DNA of 64,000 nt, taken from NCBI RefSeq assembly GCF_003429005.1, contig NZ_QVQV01000007.1:186001-250000 (forward strand). The letters are read 5' to 3'. The translations under genes and the position numbers were made by a program. The notes beneath the pieces are model-generated. The model searched no databases. It was given only the letters and a program-made list of their open reading frames with translations, and was not told the DNA's origin. This DNA comes from Paraburkholderia sp. DHOC27. Lineage in GTDB: Bacteria; Pseudomonadota; Gammaproteobacteria; Burkholderiales; Burkholderiaceae. Of the stretch, positions 1 through 8,525 are shown one piece after another (the stretch's first letter is position 1; each line of letters starts with the position of its first letter).

Positions 1-268
1 GCTTGTCGTTCAATGGCACGAAAGCCTGGCTGCCGAGTGGATGCCGCTCCAGCATCTTGACCTCGAACGGCAGCGTGCGCGGCTGACCGCGAAACAGGTT
101 CACGAGCGTGCGGCCACTTTCGTCCGTCACGTCCACCCTGGCGAGATCGTGGAAGCGGATCGTCGTGCCGAGGTTGATCGGAATCTGTTTCGCCCCTTCG
201 AGTTCGATCACGTCGCCGAACGCGGCGAACGCTTCTTTCGTCAACGGTTCGATGGCCAGCGTTTTCAT
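1..268 (-). CDS. allA: Ureidoglycolate lyase, N-terminal part (cut by window edge)
   Basis: Reading leftward from an ATG at 268, the first 89 residues match the start of ureidoglycolate lyase, which splits ureidoglycolate into glyoxylate and urea in the cytoplasm, the last step of allantoin breakdown. The stretch begins MKTLAIEPLTKEAFAAFGDV and includes FRGQPRTLPFEVKMLERHP and GSQAFVPLND, both typical of the AllA family. Its ATG overlaps the stop codon of allantoicase in an ATGA arrangement, so the two are translationally coupled. The C-terminal half lies beyond base 1. Identification is from recalled family sequence, supported by the position after alc. Confidence 0.88.
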   Translation of the reverse strand, partial: MKTLAIEPLTKEAFAAFGDVIELEGAKQIPINLGTTIRFHDLARVDVTDESGRTLVNLFRGQPRTLPFEVKMLERHPLGSQAFVPLNDK

Positions 269-1278
269 GATGCGAGCGTACCCCACAGACGCAGACGCGA
301 TACCCCGCCGTCCGGAATGATGTTAAAGCGCACGTGCGTGACAGGACCCAGCGCCGCCACTTCGCTTTCGAAGTAATGTTGCTTGTCCATCTGCAGTTTC
401 TGTTCGCCCAGCAGCACCGGCCAGAACATGGCTTGCGTAATCAGCGAGCTGTCCGTGCCGCCCGTGACATACGCCGCCTGGATCGAGCAGCGATCCGGAA
501 AATTGCCCTTGAAGTGCGCCGTATCCACTTCGATCTTCTTGATGACGCCCGGCTGCGCGAGTGCGACGATCGCCCAGTCGTTGCCCGGTTCGCGCCGGCG
601 CCGCGTTTCCCAGCCGTCGCCCATGTTCACGCCACGACCCGGCATCAGAATCGTGGACGCTGCGCCGAAGTGCTGGTTGTTCGCCGCCACCAGATAGGCG
701 CCGTTTTCCATCGAGGCCAGATCGAACTGCTCGGTGCGGCTCGCGCCCGCCCAATCCACCTGCGGCTGACCATACACACGCAGACGCGCGATGCCGCCGT
801 CCGGATAGATATTCACGCGCAGATGCGTATAGGCGTTCGTATCGCTGACTTCGTGATAGTGGTGACTATTGCCCTGCAACGACGTAGACGGGACGATCTC
901 GGTCCACTTCGTGGACTGGTTCGGCTGGCCGTCCACGACGCGCGCGGCTTCCACGGAAGCTGCCGGCGGGAAGTTGCCCGTGAAGTGACTCGTGTCGAGA
1001 TCGAGACCCTTGATCACGCCCGGACGCGCGAGTTTCACCACGCACCAGTCGTAGCCGGTCGTACGCTTGCGGCGCGTTTCCCAGCCGTCCATCCACTTGC
1101 CGTGCTCGTCGTACTTGCCGGGAATGAAGACGGCGGGCTCCGGATTGAGCATGCGTTCTTTCGGCGCAAAGAAATCGTCGCTCGCCTCGAGCGCCTGCGC
1201 GCCGAGACGCGGGTCCGCCAGATTCACGTAGCGGCGGGTGAAGTCCGGTGCGTTGGGGTCGAGAATCGGGAGTGCCAT
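265..1278 (-). CDS. alc: Allantoicase
   Basis: This 337-residue protein is allantoicase, which hydrolyses allantoate to ureidoglycolate and urea. The family is built from two tandem copies of one jelly-roll module, and this is visible: GWETRRKRTTGYDW followed by a GVIKGLDLDTSHFTGNFP-type strand near residues 70-110, and GWETRRRREPGNDW followed by GVIKKIEVDTAHFKGNFP near 220-265. The start at MALPILDPNAP is chosen because AGGAAGG lies about ten bases upstream; the frame stays open for 22 more codons but those residues look unlike the family. The gene ends by overlapping allA by four bases and follows uraD after a 62-base gap. Confidence 0.95.
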   Translation of the reverse strand: MALPILDPNAPDFTRRYVNLADPRLGAQALEASDDFFAPKERMLNPEPAVFIPGKYDEHGKWMDGWETRRKRTTGYDWCVVKLARPGVIKGLDLDTSHFTGNFPPAASVEAARVVDGQPNQSTKWTEIVPSTSLQGNSHHYHEVSDTNAYTHLRVNIYPDGGIARLRVYGQPQVDWAGASRTEQFDLASMENGAYLVAANNQHFGAASTILMPGRGVNMGDGWETRRRREPGNDWAIVALAQPGVIKKIEVDTAHFKGNFPDRCSIQAAYVTGGTDSSLITQAMFWPVLLGEQKLQMDKQHYFESEVAALGPVTHVRFNIIPDGGVSRLRLWGTLAS

Positions 1279-1340
1279 CTTGTCATCCTTCCTGTCTGTT
1301 AGTGCTGAAAAAACGCTTCGTTTCGGGGATCGCGACGCCG

Positions 1341-1862
1341 TCAAGCGTCGATCAGATCGTCGAGTCTGAAGCGTGCGATACGGTAGATCTGGTCGAGGCT
1401 CGCGCGCAGTTCGTCGGCACGGCTGTTGTTCACGCGCGCTTCGAAGTTGGCGATGATGCCGTGACGGTCATAGCCGCGCACCGCGAGAATGAACGGGAAG
1501 CCGAACTTCTCGCGGTAAGCCGCATTCAGGGAGAGCAGTTTGTCGAACTCTTCCTGCGTGCACTGCGAGAGGCCGGCGCCGCTCTGCTCGCGCGTGGATT
1601 CAGCGGTCAGTTCGCCGCGCACCGCTGCCTTGCCGGCGAGTTCCGGGTGGGCGTTGATGAGCGCAAGCTGCTTCGCTTCGCCTGCGGTTTCGACAGCCTT
1701 CGACATGGTCTGATGCAAGGCGTCGATGCTGGCATAGGGGCGCTCGTCGGCCGCGACTTCCGCGACCCACGGCGAGTGTTCGAAAATGCCCGACAGCGCC
1801 GCGACGAAGGCGTCGGTCGAGAGGCGGTTGAGTTGATCGAGTGTGTATTGCATCGCCTTCAT
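1341..1862 (-). CDS. uraD: OHCU decarboxylase
   Basis: This 173-residue protein decarboxylates 2-oxo-4-hydroxy-4-carboxy-5-ureidoimidazoline to S-allantoin, the last step of urate oxidation. The catalytic-region motif NAHPELAGK is present near residue 68, followed by the conserved EFDKLLSLNAAYREKFGFPF helix. The start MKAMQYTLDQLN at 1862 overlaps the puuE stop by four bases (ATGA), which favours it over the upstream extension of the frame. It is the third gene of a tightly coupled run puuE-uraD-alc-allA. No uricase or 5-hydroxyisourate hydrolase is visible here, so those must lie elsewhere if the whole urate route exists. Confidence 0.95.
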   Translation of the reverse strand: MKAMQYTLDQLNRLSTDAFVAALSGIFEHSPWVAEVAADERPYASIDALHQTMSKAVETAGEAKQLALINAHPELAGKAAVRGELTAESTREQSGAGLSQCTQEEFDKLLSLNAAYREKFGFPFILAVRGYDRHGIIANFEARVNNSRADELRASLDQIYRIARFRLDDLIDA

Positions 1863-2809
1863 GCCGCATCCCCGCGGTGGTTTTGTTGGTAAGGATGATA
1901 TTCGCGCCAGTGCCGCGCAATGTCGACGCGCCGCGTGACCCAAACGCGATCATGCTGTTCGATGTGATCGAGGAAACGTTGCAGCGCGCGGAAGCGCCCA
2001 GGGCGTCCCAGCAAGCGGCAGTGCATGCCAATGGAGAGCATCTTCGGCGCTTCGTCGCCCTCTTCGTAGAGCACGTCGAATGCGTCGCGCAGGTAGGTGA
2101 AGAAGTGATCCGCGGTGTTGAAACCCTGCGGGCTCGCGAAGCGCATGTCGTTGGTGTCGAGCGTGTACGGCACGATCAGTTGCGGCGTCTTCGCGCCGCC
2201 GGTGACTTCGACGTCCATCCAGAACGGCAGGTCATCGCCGTAGTAATCCGAGTCGTACAGGAAGCCGCCGTGTTCGGCGACCAGACGGCGCGTATTGGGA
2301 CTGTCGCGGCCCGTGTACCAGCCCAGCGGACGCTCGCCCGTCACACGCTCGATCGCTTCCATGCCGAGCCGCATATGCTCCGCCTCTTTCTCCGGCGAAA
2401 CATCCTGATAGTGAATCCAGCGATACCCGTGGCAGGCAATTTCATGCCCCAGTTCCACGAACGCACGCGCGACATCCGGGTATCGTTCAACCGCCATGCC
2501 CACGCCGAAAATCGTCAACGGCAGCTTGCGCTTTTCGAATTCACGGAGGATGCGCCACACACCTGCGCGTGATCCATATTCATAGATGGACTCCATGCTC
2601 ATGTGGCGCGCCGGATAAGCGGCCGCCCCCACGATTTCCGACAGAAACTGCTCCGAGCCCGGATCGCCATGCAGCACGCAGTTTTCGCCGCCCTCTTCGT
2701 AATTGAGCACGAATTGCACCGCCACGCGCGCCCGCCCGGGCCAGTTTGCCTGCACCGGGTGGCGGCCGTAGCCGATCAGATCGCGAGGATAGTTCGAATC
2801 GAGTGGCAT
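1859..2809 (-). CDS. puuE: Allantoinase PuuE (polysaccharide-deacetylase fold)
   Basis: The 316-residue product is the metal-independent allantoinase PuuE, a polysaccharide-deacetylase-fold enzyme opening the hydantoin ring of allantoin to allantoate. Characteristic stretches are DLIGYGRHP at the N terminus, YEEGGENCVLHGD, the EYGSRAGVWRIL segment, and GHEIACHGYRWIHYQ. Later GRDSPNTRRL and the D-D-L-P-F-W strand fit the family. The start codon lacks an obvious Shine-Dalgarno sequence. It heads the run puuE-uraD-alc-allA and is separated by 279 bases from the racemase gene, so it may have its own promoter or be read through from upstream. Confidence 0.95.
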   Translation of the reverse strand: MPLDSNYPRDLIGYGRHPVQANWPGRARVAVQFVLNYEEGGENCVLHGDPGSEQFLSEIVGAAAYPARHMSMESIYEYGSRAGVWRILREFEKRKLPLTIFGVGMAVERYPDVARAFVELGHEIACHGYRWIHYQDVSPEKEAEHMRLGMEAIERVTGERPLGWYTGRDSPNTRRLVAEHGGFLYDSDYYGDDLPFWMDVEVTGGAKTPQLIVPYTLDTNDMRFASPQGFNTADHFFTYLRDAFDVLYEEGDEAPKMLSIGMHCRLLGRPGRFRALQRFLDHIEQHDRVWVTRRVDIARHWREYHPYQQNHRGDAA

Positions 2810-3088
2810 GGTTTTAGAATGGATGGTGACGAGGTGACGAATGAAGTGGCGAACAAGGTGTTGCAGGGTTCACGGCGCACGATTCAAGGCACGCGCCGTG
2901 TGAATCGCCACGGCAACGAGCCTGCTGCAAAACCCGGCGGCGGTCTCCCAGCGCCTGATAAACCAGTGTAGCGAAAACAGCCGGACGCGCCCATACACAC
3001 GGGCAGATAGTGCGAGTCAGACCAAGTGTATGTGTCAGGCCCGCGCGCCGGGCGATTCGCCGCCTGGCGCGCTAGCGTTTACCCGCGT

Positions 3089-3892
3089 CTATGAAGCATG
3101 AGTTGGGACGTCCACTGCCACGCGTTGGTCGACGGTCGCTGCATTTGACTCAACCGCTCCCCCCGGACTGAAACTGGCCAGCGCACCGTCATAGCGCTTG
3201 GCAAGCGGCCGCGCGTAGTCGCCGCGTTTGGCCGTGCCGAGGCGCAGCGATACCAGCGCCTCCACCCATTTCACGGCTGCCGTCACGCCCTCGACAACCG
3301 GCGCGCCCAGCGCGTCCTCGATCTCCCGGCACAACTCGGCCATGCCCGCGCAACCCAGCACGATGGCGTCCGAGCCATCCTCCTCGAGCGCACGGCGGCA
3401 TTCGTCGAGAATGATGCGGCGGGCTTCCGAGCCGGGCCGGTCGAGTTCGAGCACGGCGACGTCGGTGGCGCGCACGTTGCGGCAGAAACGCGTCATGCCG
3501 TAGCGCTCCGCCAGATGCCAGGCGATGCCGCAGGTGCGTGAGAGCGTCGTCACGACAGAGAACCCGGGCGCGAGCACGCTGGCCGCGTGCATCGCCGCTT
3601 CGGCAATGCCGATCACCGGACCCCGCGCCAGTTCGCGCGCTGCGTAAAGACCGGGGTCACCGAAACAGGCGATCACGTAGCCATCCACGCCCTCACGCTC
3701 ACCCGCCGCCACTTCGGCCAGCAGGCCCGGCGTGGCAAGCGCTTCGTCGTAATAGCCTTCAATGGAAGGAGGCCCCATTGTCGGGCTGACTGCGATCACC
3801 TCGGTGCCAGCGGCGACGACTTCCCGCGCACAGCGCCCCATTGCATCGGTCATGCGCTGGGTGGTGTTGGGGTTGATCAATTTGATGCGCAT
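3089..3892 (-). CDS. hpxA: Asp/Glu/hydantoin racemase family, probable allantoin racemase
   Basis: This 267-residue protein belongs to the aspartate/glutamate/hydantoin racemase family. It opens with MRIKLINPNTT and carries the two catalytic-cysteine loops VIACFGDPG near residue 75 and VLGCAGMAEL near 180. Within an allantoin cluster its likely job is to interconvert R- and S-allantoin so that the stereospecific allantoinase can use both, as HpxA does in Klebsiella. A clear AGGAG site precedes the ATG. It lies 23 bases downstream of the NCS1 permease gene, so the two are probably co-transcribed. The tail beyond about residue 240 is low-complexity and poorly conserved. Confidence 0.88.
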   Translation of the reverse strand: MRIKLINPNTTQRMTDAMGRCAREVVAAGTEVIAVSPTMGPPSIEGYYDEALATPGLLAEVAAGEREGVDGYVIACFGDPGLYAARELARGPVIGIAEAAMHAASVLAPGFSVVTTLSRTCGIAWHLAERYGMTRFCRNVRATDVAVLELDRPGSEARRIILDECRRALEEDGSDAIVLGCAGMAELCREIEDALGAPVVEGVTAAVKWVEALVSLRLGTAKRGDYARPLAKRYDGALASFSPGGAVESNAATVDQRVAVDVPTHAS

Positions 3893-3915
3893 CTTGGACT
3901 CCTGTTACAGCCTGC

Positions 3916-5400
3916 TTACTTGAGCGTCAGCACACGGTAGAACAAAGCACCGAGCCCCGCGCCAATGAACCACGAAAAATTCGCCATGCCGTCGAGCGAA
4001 GGCACCATCACGCAGATCACCGCGATCACGGCCGCCGGCAGCAATGCCGCCACCGCCTTGTAATTGACGCCGTTGCGATACCAGTATGAACCCGTCGTCG
4101 ACACCGTGTAGAGATCGTTCAGCACGATCTTCTGGCGTTTGACCAGATAGAAGTCGATGATCAGGACACCATACAAAGGTCCGATGAAGCTGCCGAGCAC
4201 GTCCAGCGTGTAGTGAATCACGGCCGGATTGTTGAACAGGTTCCACGGCGTGATGAAAATCGAAGCCACCGCCGCCAGCATCCCGCCCATGCGCCAGCTG
4301 ATCAGGCGCGGTGCAACGTTGGAAAAATCGAATGCCGGCGAAACGAAGTTCGCTACGATATTGATCCCGATCGTCGCAATCGTAAAGGTCAGCGCGCCGA
4401 GAATCACCGCGGTCGGATAGTCGATGCGGCCCACCGTTTCCACCGGGTCGGTGATCAACTGACCGAACACCGGCAGCGTGGCTGCTGTCGTCACCACCGT
4501 GACGAGCGAAAACGCCAGAAAGTTGACCGGCAAACCCCAGAAATTGCCGCGCTTCACGCTGCGAAAGCTCTTGCCGTAACGCGAGAAGTCACCAAAATTG
4601 AGCATCGGGCCTGAGAAATACGACACCACCAGCGAGATCGCCGTGATCATCACCGGCACCACTTCGAGGCCGTGATATTTGACGCCGCCCAGGTTGATAC
4701 CAATGTTTTGCCAACCTGCGCGCCACACCATGTAGCCGGCGAGAATGAACATCACCACGTACACGGCCGGCCCGGCGAAGTCGATGAACTTCTTGATGGT
4801 CTCCATGCCGTGCCAGAACACCAGCGCCTGGAGTACCCACAGCAGCATGAAGCCGCACCAGCCGAGCGTCGAGAGGCCGAGCATTCCGTGATGATGGACA
4901 TCCGCATACGGCAGCAACTGTGGAATGAATTTCAGCAGCACGATCACCAGCGCGCTGGACGCCAGATAGGTCTGGATACCGTACCACGCCACCGCGATCA
5001 AGCCGCGAATCACGGCCGGAATATTCGCGCCGAGCACGCCGAACGTCGCCCGGCAGGCAACCGGATACGGCACGCCGTTTTGCTGGCTCGGCTTGGCGAT
5101 CAGGTTGCACAGCAGATTGACGATGGTGATACCCACCAGCAGCGAAATCAGCACCTGCCAGCTCGTCAGACCGAGTGCGAACAGACTGCCCGCGAAGACG
5201 TAGCCACCCACGCTGTGCACGTCCGACATCCAGAACGCGAAGATGTTGTACGCACTCCACGTCTGATTGCGCAACGGCGCGAGGTCATGGTTGTAGAGCC
5301 GCTCGCTGTAGCCGGCGGGCATGGACGCCTCGTCGCTGGCATCGGTGCTCTCGAAAGCAGGTATGGCGGGGTTGTGCGGTGCTGCGCTGTACTGAGACAT
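3916..5400 (-). CDS. NCS1-family allantoin/hydantoin permease
   Basis: The 494-residue protein is an NCS1 nucleobase/allantoin:cation symporter of the inner membrane, with about twelve hydrophobic helices. The N-terminal NHDLAPLRNQTWSAYNIFAFWMS segment (broken by helix 1) is typical of the family, as are AWYGIQTYLAS and the GMETIKKF loop. Substrate is inferred from context: it heads a run with racemase, allantoinase and allantoicase, so allantoin is most likely. A strong AAGGAGGAG lies just before the ATG. A small hairpin (7-bp arms, 5422-5441) sits in the leader. Uracil or hydantoin transport by this family cannot be excluded from sequence alone. Confidence 0.9.
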   Translation of the reverse strand: MSQYSAAPHNPAIPAFESTDASDEASMPAGYSERLYNHDLAPLRNQTWSAYNIFAFWMSDVHSVGGYVFAGSLFALGLTSWQVLISLLVGITIVNLLCNLIAKPSQQNGVPYPVACRATFGVLGANIPAVIRGLIAVAWYGIQTYLASSALVIVLLKFIPQLLPYADVHHHGMLGLSTLGWCGFMLLWVLQALVFWHGMETIKKFIDFAGPAVYVVMFILAGYMVWRAGWQNIGINLGGVKYHGLEVVPVMITAISLVVSYFSGPMLNFGDFSRYGKSFRSVKRGNFWGLPVNFLAFSLVTVVTTAATLPVFGQLITDPVETVGRIDYPTAVILGALTFTIATIGINIVANFVSPAFDFSNVAPRLISWRMGGMLAAVASIFITPWNLFNNPAVIHYTLDVLGSFIGPLYGVLIIDFYLVKRQKIVLNDLYTVSTTGSYWYRNGVNYKAVAALLPAAVIAVICVMVPSLDGMANFSWFIGAGLGALFYRVLTLK

Positions 5401-5719
5401 AGCTCCTCCTTAAGGATAGGACCGTCGATCGGCATCGACGGCGCTGCATCCGGCATGTCGCGCGTCCTGCTCACAGGTGAAGCACACAGACATGGCGGCC
5501 CCGCGGATATTCGGTACGTAAGTACTTTTTATGAGCGCCACGCTTTCCGCCGCGGACGGTGAGCGAGCGTGTTTGCGAATGCACGACGCCGGGTGGGCGG
5601 CCGCGCGCCGGCCGTGGGCGAGTTGCGCCACACCGCCTGTCGCGATGATTGTTTAGTACACCTTCATTTACAGCGTGTACGCATGGCTGGTCAGAACACG
5701 CGCACGCCGGGTCGGGACT
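5401..5719. other. 319-base spacer between permease and GntR regulator
   Basis: No convincing gene is seen. The left end contains the permease Shine-Dalgarno (complement of AAGGAGGAGCT) and a hairpin with arms CCGTCGA/TCGACGG at 5422-5441 that would lie in the permease leader. An AT-richer patch at about 5515-5535 with GTACGTAAGTAC is the likeliest promoter region. No copy of the TTGTCAACAA element found upstream of the GntR gene is present here. Confidence 0.5.
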
Positions 5720-6439
5720 TCAGGGTGAAGCAGAATTTCCAGTGCGCGCGCCGAATACTTCGTGCAGATCCGCTGCGCCGCGCGCCGGCCGGTCGAGCAT
5801 CTTGAGTTCGACGCTCTGCAGATGGCGCGACATCAAGGCCGCCGCCTCCTTCGCCTTGCCCGCGTCGAGCGCGGCGAGAATCGCTTCGTGGTCTTCAAAT
5901 GAACACGGACTGCGGCCGAGCGATTCGTACAGCGCTGAAATCAGCGTGGAGCGCGCGACGAGCCCGTTCAGGCAATCGCATAGCACCGTATTGCCGGTCA
6001 GCGCCGCGAGTTCCGTGTGAAACTCACCGGACAACCGGATCCAGGCCGAAAAATCGCGCGTCTCGAACGCTTTGCGCTCACGCCCGATCATGCTGCCAAT
6101 CGTCTTCAGGCGACGCGGACCGTGGCCCGAACAGATCTTCTCGACCACCGCCAGTTCGATGATGCGGCGCATCTCGAACACCTCGTGCACCTCTTGCAGC
6201 GAGGGACTCGCGACGAACGCGCCACGATTCGGTTCGAGATCGACGAGCCGGTCGGTGGCCAGTTGCGCCAGCGCTTGCCGGATCGGCCCGCGCTTGACGC
6301 CGAATACTTCGCACAACTGTGCTTCAGTCAATTTTGCGCCGGGCGCCAGACGATGCTCGAGAATCGCCGCGCGAATGCGTTCAGCAATCGCTTCGGGTTT
6401 CGAACCATTCGGGGTGGCTAAAATCGGCGTCGACATCAT
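5720..6439 (-). CDS. GntR/FCD-type transcriptional regulator of the allantoin cluster
   Basis: This 239-residue protein has a GntR winged helix at residues about 15-80 (AERIRAAILEHRLAPGAKL, GVKRGPIRQALAQLA) followed by an FCD effector domain with EMRRIIELAVVEKI and the metal-ligand region SGEFHTELAALTGN. FCD regulators usually respond to small organic acids or ureides. Its place immediately upstream of, and in the same direction as, the permease gene makes control of the ureide genes the simplest role. Two in-frame ATGs (6439, 6436) share one GGAG site, so the exact start is uncertain. Two identical-core inverted repeats lie upstream of it and suggest autoregulation. Confidence 0.9.
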   Translation of the reverse strand: MMSTPILATPNGSKPEAIAERIRAAILEHRLAPGAKLTEAQLCEVFGVKRGPIRQALAQLATDRLVDLEPNRGAFVASPSLQEVHEVFEMRRIIELAVVEKICSGHGPRRLKTIGSMIGRERKAFETRDFSAWIRLSGEFHTELAALTGNTVLCDCLNGLVARSTLISALYESLGRSPCSFEDHEAILAALDAGKAKEAAALMSRHLQSVELKMLDRPARGAADLHEVFGARTGNSASP

Positions 6440-6480
6440 GAGCGCTCCGGTATGTTGGTCATCTTAGGATGGACATAAAG

Positions 6481-6492
6481 ATTGTCAACAAT
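6481..6492. promoter_or_regulatory. Putative GntR operator 1
   Basis: ATTGTCAACAAT is an inverted repeat with 5-bp arms ATTGT/ACAAT and a 2-bp centre. It lies about 42 bases upstream of the GntR start, where it could overlap the promoter. FCD-type GntR regulators commonly bind TTGT-N2-ACAA-like sites; assignment to this regulator is inference. Confidence 0.55.
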
Positions 6493-6621
6493 TTTTATCG
6501 TTCTGCGCTGACAATCGAGTCGGGGCCTGCCATTGAGCCACCTCAGGATTTACCCGAAGCCCTGTTCAACAAGGCTCTTCACGATTATTCGTGCGCATGT
6601 CAGCGGCGGATTGGCGGCGAA

Positions 6622-6635
6622 TTTTGTCAACAAAA
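6622..6635. promoter_or_regulatory. Putative GntR operator 2
   Basis: TTTTGTCAACAAAA has 6-bp arms around the same CA centre and shares the exact TTGTCAACAA core with the site at 6481, about 140 bases away. Two identical cores upstream of one regulator suggest cooperative binding or DNA looping. Confidence 0.5.
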
Positions 6636-6707
6636 CGGACGCCGGCCGTGTTGCAAGCATGTCGTGAGGTGCTTAAAAATCTGGGCTGTTAGTTGCGTTT
6701 GAAACCC

Positions 6708-6738
6708 AAAAAAACAGGCGGACATTGCTGCCCGCCTG
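6708..6738 (-). terminator. Intrinsic terminator of the LdcA-type gene
   Basis: On the minus strand a CAGGCGG/CCGCCTG hairpin with a ten-base loop is followed by seven T residues, about 22 bases after the stop of the carboxypeptidase gene. This is a standard rho-independent terminator. Confidence 0.85.
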
Positions 6739-6759
6739 CTTCTTCCGTTCAACCAGAAT

Positions 6760-7686
6760 TCAACTGAGGAAAGGATAGCCCGAAGCCGTCAGTTTGAAAC
6801 CATGCGCATCGGCGACCAAATGGGCGTCCGCCCCTACCGGCAGCGTCACGAGATTGGGAATGTGACCAAACTGCAGCCCGGTGATCACCGGAATGCCGAC
6901 CACCGAGCGCATGTGCTCGACCATTGCGTTCAGATCGTAGCCGTTGTCGGACTCGAAGGATTTGCCACCGGAAAAGTCGCCCAGCACCAGCGCCTGCTGC
7001 CGCTCGAGAATCCCCGCGAGGTGCAGTTGATACAGCGTGCGTTCGATCCGGAACGGTTGCTCGTTGACATCCTCGACAAACAGGATGCCGCCCTCCACGG
7101 GCGGCATATACGGCGTGCCGACGAGCGAGGCCAGCACGGCCAGATTGCCGCCCCACAACGTGCCGCTGACATCGACGTTGCGCGGTTGCGGCACGGTGCT
7201 GGTCAGCGTCAGGGTCGGTTTGGTCAAGGCTTGCCAGAAGTGTTGCTGCATGGCGTCGTTCAGGTCCTCGGCGCCGAAATCGCTCATCAGCATCGGACCA
7301 CCGAAGGTCGTCAAGCCGGCGCGGGCCAGCAACGCCAGCTGGATGGCGGTGAAATCGCTGTGCCCGACGAAGGCGACCGGCTGATCCGTCAGACGTCGTT
7401 GCAGGCCCTCGTAGTCGAGACCATGCAGGATGCGCACCGCGCCGTAACCGCCGCGCACCGCGAGCACGATGTCCGGCAGCTTGCGGGAGGGATCAGCGAG
7501 GCGGTTCAATTCGGCGGCCCGCTCGCCGTCGGTGCCGGCGAAACGCTGATAGCGGCGTTCCGTGGCGCCCGTGCCTTCGACGTGGTGTCCCTGCGCACGC
7601 AGGCGTTTCAAGCCGCGATGCACCGCATCCGGATCAACCGGATAGCCAGAAGGAGCAATCAGTTTGAAGGTGCGATGGGCAGTCAT
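6760..7686 (-). CDS. ldcA: LD-carboxypeptidase (murein tetrapeptide carboxypeptidase family)
   Basis: The 308-residue protein fits the S66 LD-carboxypeptidase family, which removes the terminal D-alanine from the murein tetrapeptide during cytoplasmic peptidoglycan recycling. Key features are LIAPSGYPVD at the N terminus, the AVRGGYGAVRIL oxyanion segment, and the nucleophile region VGHSDFTAIQLAL with its serine. Glutamate and histidine of the triad would be in the FVEDVNEQPFRIERTLYQL and QFGHIPN segments. The start at MTAHRTFKL is chosen because homologues begin there; the frame stays open for 33 upstream codons. A terminator follows at once. Confidence 0.9.
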   Translation of the reverse strand: MTAHRTFKLIAPSGYPVDPDAVHRGLKRLRAQGHHVEGTGATERRYQRFAGTDGERAAELNRLADPSRKLPDIVLAVRGGYGAVRILHGLDYEGLQRRLTDQPVAFVGHSDFTAIQLALLARAGLTTFGGPMLMSDFGAEDLNDAMQQHFWQALTKPTLTLTSTVPQPRNVDVSGTLWGGNLAVLASLVGTPYMPPVEGGILFVEDVNEQPFRIERTLYQLHLAGILERQQALVLGDFSGGKSFESDNGYDLNAMVEHMRSVVGIPVITGLQFGHIPNLVTLPVGADAHLVADAHGFKLTASGYPFLS

Positions 7687-7718
7687 GATCGGCAATCGCA
7701 ATGAAATGGAGGTTTGTT

Positions 7719-8525
7719 CTAGGGTAGCCTTGCTGGCCCCGTCTCGTCCGTGGCAGCGCGTCCTGTCTGGTCCGCCGCGGCGCACGCAGCAGACGCAGCA
7801 TGCACAGCAGGCACAGCAGGTGCAGCCTCGTGCGCAGCAGCCCGTGCCGCGCGCGCCTCACGCACCGCCCGCCGGCGTTCCGCGAAAAACAACTTGAGCG
7901 CCGCGCCGCATTCGTCTTCGAGCGCACCGCCCGCGACCGTCGTGTGATGATTGAGCTGCGGATTGGCGAAGGCGTCGACGACGCTGCCACACGCGCCCGT
8001 CTTCGGATCGCGCGCGCCGAACACCACCCGCGCGATCCGGGCATGCATGATTGCGCCGGCACACATCAGACACGGTTCGAGCGTCACATACAGCTCGCAT
8101 CCCGGCAAGCGGTAATTTTGGAGTGTATGTGCGGCCGCGCGCAATGCGACCATTTCGGCGTGGGCGGACGGGTCGTGCGCGCCAATCGGATGATTGAAAC
8201 CTTTGGCGATGACCTCGTCGCCGCGTACCAGCACCGCGCCCACCGGAACTTCGCCCGCGGCACGGGCTTCCTCGGCGGCGGCTTGCGCCAGTTTCATGAA
8301 GTGCAGATCACGCTCGGAAAACGAGACCGGCGTCGGGTGATGGGTGGATGGCGCTGTGGCCAGTTCGGCTGCGCCGGCCGGAAGCCCGGAGGTCGCCGTG
8401 GTGAGGGGCAGCGTTTCGGCAGGAATTACGGAGGCGGAATCTGCGGCAGAAGCGGAGGCCGAACCCGCGTCCGTGCCGGAGGTCGAGCCCGAGCCTGGCG
8501 ACGCCGCGGGAAGCGGCTCGCTCAC
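7719..8525 (-). CDS. tadA: tRNA-specific adenosine deaminase TadA
   Basis: TadA converts the wobble adenosine of tRNA-Arg(ACG) to inosine. The zinc motifs are clear: HAE at residues 122-124 with the catalytic glutamate, and PCLMC at 151-155. The product is 268 residues, longer than the usual 150-170: about 65 Ala/Ser/Thr-rich residues precede the domain and an Ala-rich tail follows it, a pattern seen in Burkholderiales TadA proteins. The start is GTG at 8525, overlapping the stop of the upstream DUF1992 gene in a GTGA arrangement, which supports this start despite the low-complexity N terminus. Confidence 0.93.
   Translation of the reverse strand: MSEPLPAASPGSGSTSGTDAGSASASAADSASVIPAETLPLTTATSGLPAGAAELATAPSTHHPTPVSFSERDLHFMKLAQAAAEEARAAGEVPVGAVLVRGDEVIAKGFNHPIGAHDPSAHAEMVALRAAAHTLQNYRLPGCELYVTLEPCLMCAGAIMHARIARVVFGARDPKTGACGSVVDAFANPQLNHHTTVAGGALEDECGAALKLFFAERRRAVREARAARAAAHEAAPAVPAVHAASAACAAADQTGRAATDETGPARLP

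Larger units (their letters stand above)
6440..6759. other. 320-base spacer: GntR promoter, two operators, LdcA terminator
   Basis: No gene is supported. The left half is the upstream region of the minus-strand GntR gene and holds two TTGTCAACAA inverted repeats. The right end holds the intrinsic terminator of the next minus-strand gene. A 77-codon plus-strand frame here reads through both operators and has no family resemblance. Confidence 0.6.

Noticed and set aside
6469..6702. 77-codon plus-strand frame between the GntR gene and the LdcA gene
   Set aside because: It covers both palindromic operators, has no ribosome site, weak codon bias and no resemblance to a family.
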